From an uncultured Clostridia bacterium (GTDB lineage: Bacteria > Bacillota > Clostridia > UBA1381): a stretch of 9,809 bases of DNA. The notes beneath the pieces were generated by a model. That model was not told where the DNA came from. It did not search any database and was given only the letters and a program-made list of their open reading frames with translations. Below, in pieces: positions 7,435 through 9,809 of the stretch (positions are counted from its first letter, which is position 1; the number at the start of each line of letters is the position of its first letter). The stretch spans positions 1-9,809 of the forward strand of contig CAKSOE010000046.1 of NCBI GenBank assembly GCA_934476675.1, in the 5' to 3' direction. A program made the translations under genes and the position numbers.

Positions 7435-8749
7435 AATATCCTCTGTTTCTGTAATTATTAAGTCTTGTTTTTTTCCGTAATCCGTTGTTTACGGTAATGC
7501 TCCTGACAATTGCATATGCAAAGAACAGTGCAAGCGTCTGGTCGGCATATAACAAAACATTGCCTGACATACTGTACATAAGCAGCATAATTTCTACCGC
7601 AAGAGCAAAATAAATGTGGTAGCGCTGAATCGGGAGCAGAGTTTTGTTGTTTACAAGCATAAATGTTTTTACGAGCATATAAAGCAAAGATCCGAAAACT
7701 ATTATTGAACCGACAATGCCAAGCTCGCCCAAAAATTCATAATAGCAGTTGTGACCGAAGTAATCCCATCTGTCGCCCGAAGCACTGAGGTAACCTTGCT
7801 GTGCAGCAAATTCATTAAATGAACCGAGCCCCACACCGATTACAGGTGATTTTGAGAACATCATAAACGAGAAGCTCCATAAGTCGCCTCTGCCTGTAAG
7901 TGTGTCGTTTTCCTCATTTGTAAATCTTGAAAATACATTACTCATTGACGGGATAAACGACATTATAATAAACAGTGCGCATGCGGCCGCAAGCGCAATC
8001 ACGGCAAATTTTACGATTTTGCCTTTGATTTGTGATGTGAGCATTAATACAGCAAATACCGCAACAAGACAAACTAAAATCATTCGTTTTGATGTTAAAA
8101 GCAAAGCCGAGATTTCTGCAAGAAGTCCGACAACTTCGTACCATTTTAATTTTTTGTCCGAAAAATACTTTGCCAGGTAAATGCAAATGCCCATACCCAT
8201 AATGTAAGCGGCAACACTCTTATCTCTTGCAAATCCTGCATAAGAGTGGCTGTAAATAATTTCATTTCTCACACTCTGGGCAACAGCCTCACTGTGTGTA
8301 GGGTTAAGCAGCCATGAGAAGTATTTGTTCATACAATCGTCGATAGGAACGGATATAATGATAGACACGGCTATTACAAGCACAAAAACATTCATAAATT
8401 TAAGTACGGTATCAATCATTTCGTCGCTGTATTCTATCATAAGTACGGCGATGCCGACTATGTAGTAGCCTGCAATTTTAAAACCCGTGTCGGTGTCCAT
8501 AGACATTGACGCAGAAAACAGCATATACGCTCCGACAATAATAAAAAGTCCGAGAGAGGCATCTATAATTATTTTTTTGCGTATAATAAGAGCCACGAAC
8601 AGTGAGCAAAGAACAAGTCCTGCCGAAAGCATAGTACGGGTGTTCATAAAATACGGGTTATAACCGCCCACGCATATTACAGCCAGGGCAGTGGAGGTAA
8701 ATAAATACCACAGTGATTGAAATGTAATTTTAAATGTTTTGTTCTTCAT
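7424..8749 (-). CDS. O-antigen ligase/polymerase (Wzy-like) membrane protein
   Basis: A 441-residue integral membrane protein with about 10-12 hydrophobic helices. A long extracytoplasmic loop (residues about 265-340) carries the Wzy_C (PF04932) signature: TGRGDLW (285-291), SPVIGVGLGSF (301-311) and FGHNCYYEFLGELG (331-344). The last matches the H-N-x-(Y/F) region conserved in the O-antigen ligase/polymerase family. LLTSKRM (217-223) is the usual motif at the end of an earlier helix. These proteins join lipid-linked sugar units on the outer face of the membrane. Between a glycosyltransferase and a flippase gene, a polymerase role is more likely than a ligase role, but the two cannot be told apart by sequence alone. 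The ATG at 8749 was chosen because AGGA lies ten bases upstream; the TTG at 8758 has no room for a ribosome binding site. Confidence 0.88.
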   Translation of the reverse strand: MKNKTFKITFQSLWYLFTSTALAVICVGGYNPYFMNTRTMLSAGLVLCSLFVALIIRKKIIIDASLGLFIIVGAYMLFSASMSMDTDTGFKIAGYYIVGIAVLMIEYSDEMIDTVLKFMNVFVLVIAVSIIISVPIDDCMNKYFSWLLNPTHSEAVAQSVRNEIIYSHSYAGFARDKSVAAYIMGMGICIYLAKYFSDKKLKWYEVVGLLAEISALLLTSKRMILVCLVAVFAVLMLTSQIKGKIVKFAVIALAAACALFIIMSFIPSMSNVFSRFTNEENDTLTGRGDLWSFSFMMFSKSPVIGVGLGSFNEFAAQQGYLSASGDRWDYFGHNCYYEFLGELGIVGSIIVFGSLLYMLVKTFMLVNNKTLLPIQRYHIYFALAVEIMLLMYSMSGNVLLYADQTLALFFAYAIVRSITVNNGLRKKTRLNNYRNRGYYAK

Positions 8750-8759
8750 ATATATCAAA

Positions 8760-8763
8760 TCCT
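8760..8763 (-). promoter_or_regulatory. Ribosome binding site fixing the polymerase-like start
   Basis: TTAGGA on the minus strand, core AGGA at 8763-8760, lies ten bases before the ATG at 8749-8747. An upstream in-frame TTG (8758-8756) begins one base after this site and so is not a credible start. It falls in the 43-bp gap after the glycosyltransferase stop. Confidence 0.6.
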
Positions 8764-8792
8764 AACAGAGGGAATAATTGTATTTAAGTAAA

Positions 8793-9764
8793 TTAAAATT
8801 TTGAAAATGCTTTTATGGCTAATCTGAACGGAACTTGTCCGGCTTTCAGAAAAGTGTATTTCATATAAATGCTTTTTGTAAGATATTTTTTGCAAAGAGC
8901 GTTGTCCTGCTCTTTAATAAACGCTCTTATTTCTTCAAATTTGTCTTTATAAGTTTTCTCACCGTTTAACAATACAATGAGTTGGCAGGTACGCAGATAC
9001 GAAACTATCTTATTTGCTCTTGCGTAATCCGAAAGTTCGGGATAATTTTTCTGCACAAAATCCTCAATTAAATCGGCAAAATAAACTATGTCAAGGAATT
9101 TATCCGAAAAACTTTGTGTCGCAGACGAACCTTCGTGTCTGCAATAATTATATTTGGTAACATTTTTAAAACCGAGTTTTTTGCATTTTTCAAGCGCAAA
9201 AAACGAGTAGTAACGGTCTTCGTTGATTTTGTGAGGGGCAGGGAATTGCACCTGCTTACAGATTTCGGCACTGAAAAGTTTTGTATATACGCTTGACTGA
9301 ATTTTGTTAAGCAAAAACAGCTTTAAAATCTCATCTTTGTCTGAATAAACTTTCATTGAACCGTCGCTTGAATCGTGAACTTTGCCGTCAATAAAGTGAA
9401 TGGCGCTTTTAATCATTGCTACATCGCAATCGTATTCTTCTACAATGCCGTAAAGTGTTTCGTACATATCCTCATACGGAATATCGTCTGAATCGCAAAA
9501 ACCGATATAATCACCTTTGGCAGTGGCAATTCCCACATTTCTGGCAGCGCTTACACCGCTGTTTTTTTGATGAACTATTACAAATCTGCTGTCTTTTTCC
9601 GCAATTTTATCGCAAATCTCGGACGAGCCATCTGTAGAGCCGTCGTCAACAAGGATAAATTCCATATTTTTATATGTTTGGTTAGCAAGATGTTCTGCGG
9701 TTTTTTCAATAAATTCCGCCGCATTGTAAATAGGAACAATTACAGATATAAGAGGTGAATTCAT
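8793..9764 (-). CDS. Family 2 glycosyltransferase (GT-A fold)
   Basis: A 323-residue protein with a clear GT2 catalytic domain in residues 5-115 or so. It begins with the Rossmann strand ISVIVPIYN (residues 6-14), then FILVDDGSTDGS (36-47), the SAARNVGI helix (72-79) and the metal-binding DSDD (91-94). NEDRYYSF (181-188) supplies the likely catalytic-base acidic residues, and CRHEGSSA (208-215) follows as in EpsJ/SpsA-like enzymes. The C-terminal 100 residues are helical, as usual in capsule and exopolysaccharide transferases. It transfers a sugar from a nucleotide donor to a lipid-linked acceptor at the cytoplasmic side; neither sugar can be named. The start is supported by CAGGAG six bases upstream of the ATG. 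It is the first complete gene of the operon in this window, but transcription may begin further upstream. Confidence 0.94.
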   Translation of the reverse strand: MNSPLISVIVPIYNAAEFIEKTAEHLANQTYKNMEFILVDDGSTDGSSEICDKIAEKDSRFVIVHQKNSGVSAARNVGIATAKGDYIGFCDSDDIPYEDMYETLYGIVEEYDCDVAMIKSAIHFIDGKVHDSSDGSMKVYSDKDEILKLFLLNKIQSSVYTKLFSAEICKQVQFPAPHKINEDRYYSFFALEKCKKLGFKNVTKYNYCRHEGSSATQSFSDKFLDIVYFADLIEDFVQKNYPELSDYARANKIVSYLRTCQLIVLLNGEKTYKDKFEEIRAFIKEQDNALCKKYLTKSIYMKYTFLKAGQVPFRLAIKAFSKF

Positions 9765-9770
9765 ACTTTA

Positions 9771-9775
9771 CTCCT
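9771..9775 (-). promoter_or_regulatory. Ribosome binding site of the glycosyltransferase gene
   Basis: AGGAG on the minus strand (ACAGGAGTAA context) lies six bases upstream of the ATG at 9764-9762. The remaining upstream bases to the window edge are AT-rich. They contain TATAAAT (9791-9785), which could be a -10 element, but the matching -35 position would fall at or beyond the edge, so no promoter is claimed. Confidence 0.75.
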
Positions 9776-9809
9776 GTAAGGTTAATTTATAGGTTATTTA
9801 TAAAAAGTC

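Noticed and set aside
7902..8186. Overlapping frames on both strands inside the polymerase-like gene.
   Set aside because: They are shadows of the membrane-protein reading frame and show no start signal or domain.
8756..8758. TTG as the start of the polymerase-like gene.
   Set aside because: The AGGA site ends one base before it, leaving no spacing, while the ATG at 8749 is well placed.

Overview
The window looks like chromosomal DNA from a low-GC, Gram-positive gut Clostridium, most likely a Ruminococcaceae/Oscillospiraceae relative (Ruminococcus or [Eubacterium] siraeum type). The grounds are a secreted protein with a type I dockerin and BspA-type leucine-rich repeats, AGGAG-type ribosome binding sites, and type I and lipoprotein signal peptides. 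The genus is inferred from style and was not identified by a search.

The layout is two convergent transcription units. The left unit is one plus-strand gene (31-2016). It encodes a secreted modular protein: signal peptide, BspA-like leucine-rich repeats, dockerin, then an LVIVD-type beta-propeller. The right unit is five minus-strand genes read from about 9764 down to 2315: a family 2 glycosyltransferase, an O-antigen ligase/polymerase-like membrane protein, a polysaccharide pyruvyl transferase, a Wzx-like flippase and a large lipoprotein. The two units meet at a perfect 15-bp inverted repeat (2259-2299) that can act as a terminator in both directions. No tRNA, rRNA, CRISPR array, insertion sequence or reverse transcriptase is visible.

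The first four minus-strand genes form part of a Wzx/Wzy-type surface polysaccharide operon: sugar transfer, pyruvyl decoration, flipping of the lipid-linked unit and polymerisation. No initiating phosphoglycosyl transferase or chain-length regulator is present, so the cluster probably continues upstream, beyond base 9809. The genes are tightly packed, with one 11-bp overlap and gaps of about 10-43 bp.

The most interesting gene is the last one, a lipoprotein of 811 residues. Its N-terminus is a lipobox followed by TPR-like helices. Its C-terminal 465 or so residues resemble the receptor-binding tip of phage tail fibres, a C-type-lectin/FGE-like fold also used by diversity-generating-retroelement targets. 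A phage-type ligand-binding module therefore appears to be displayed on the host's own surface from inside a polysaccharide operon. Several tryptophans typical of that module have been replaced.
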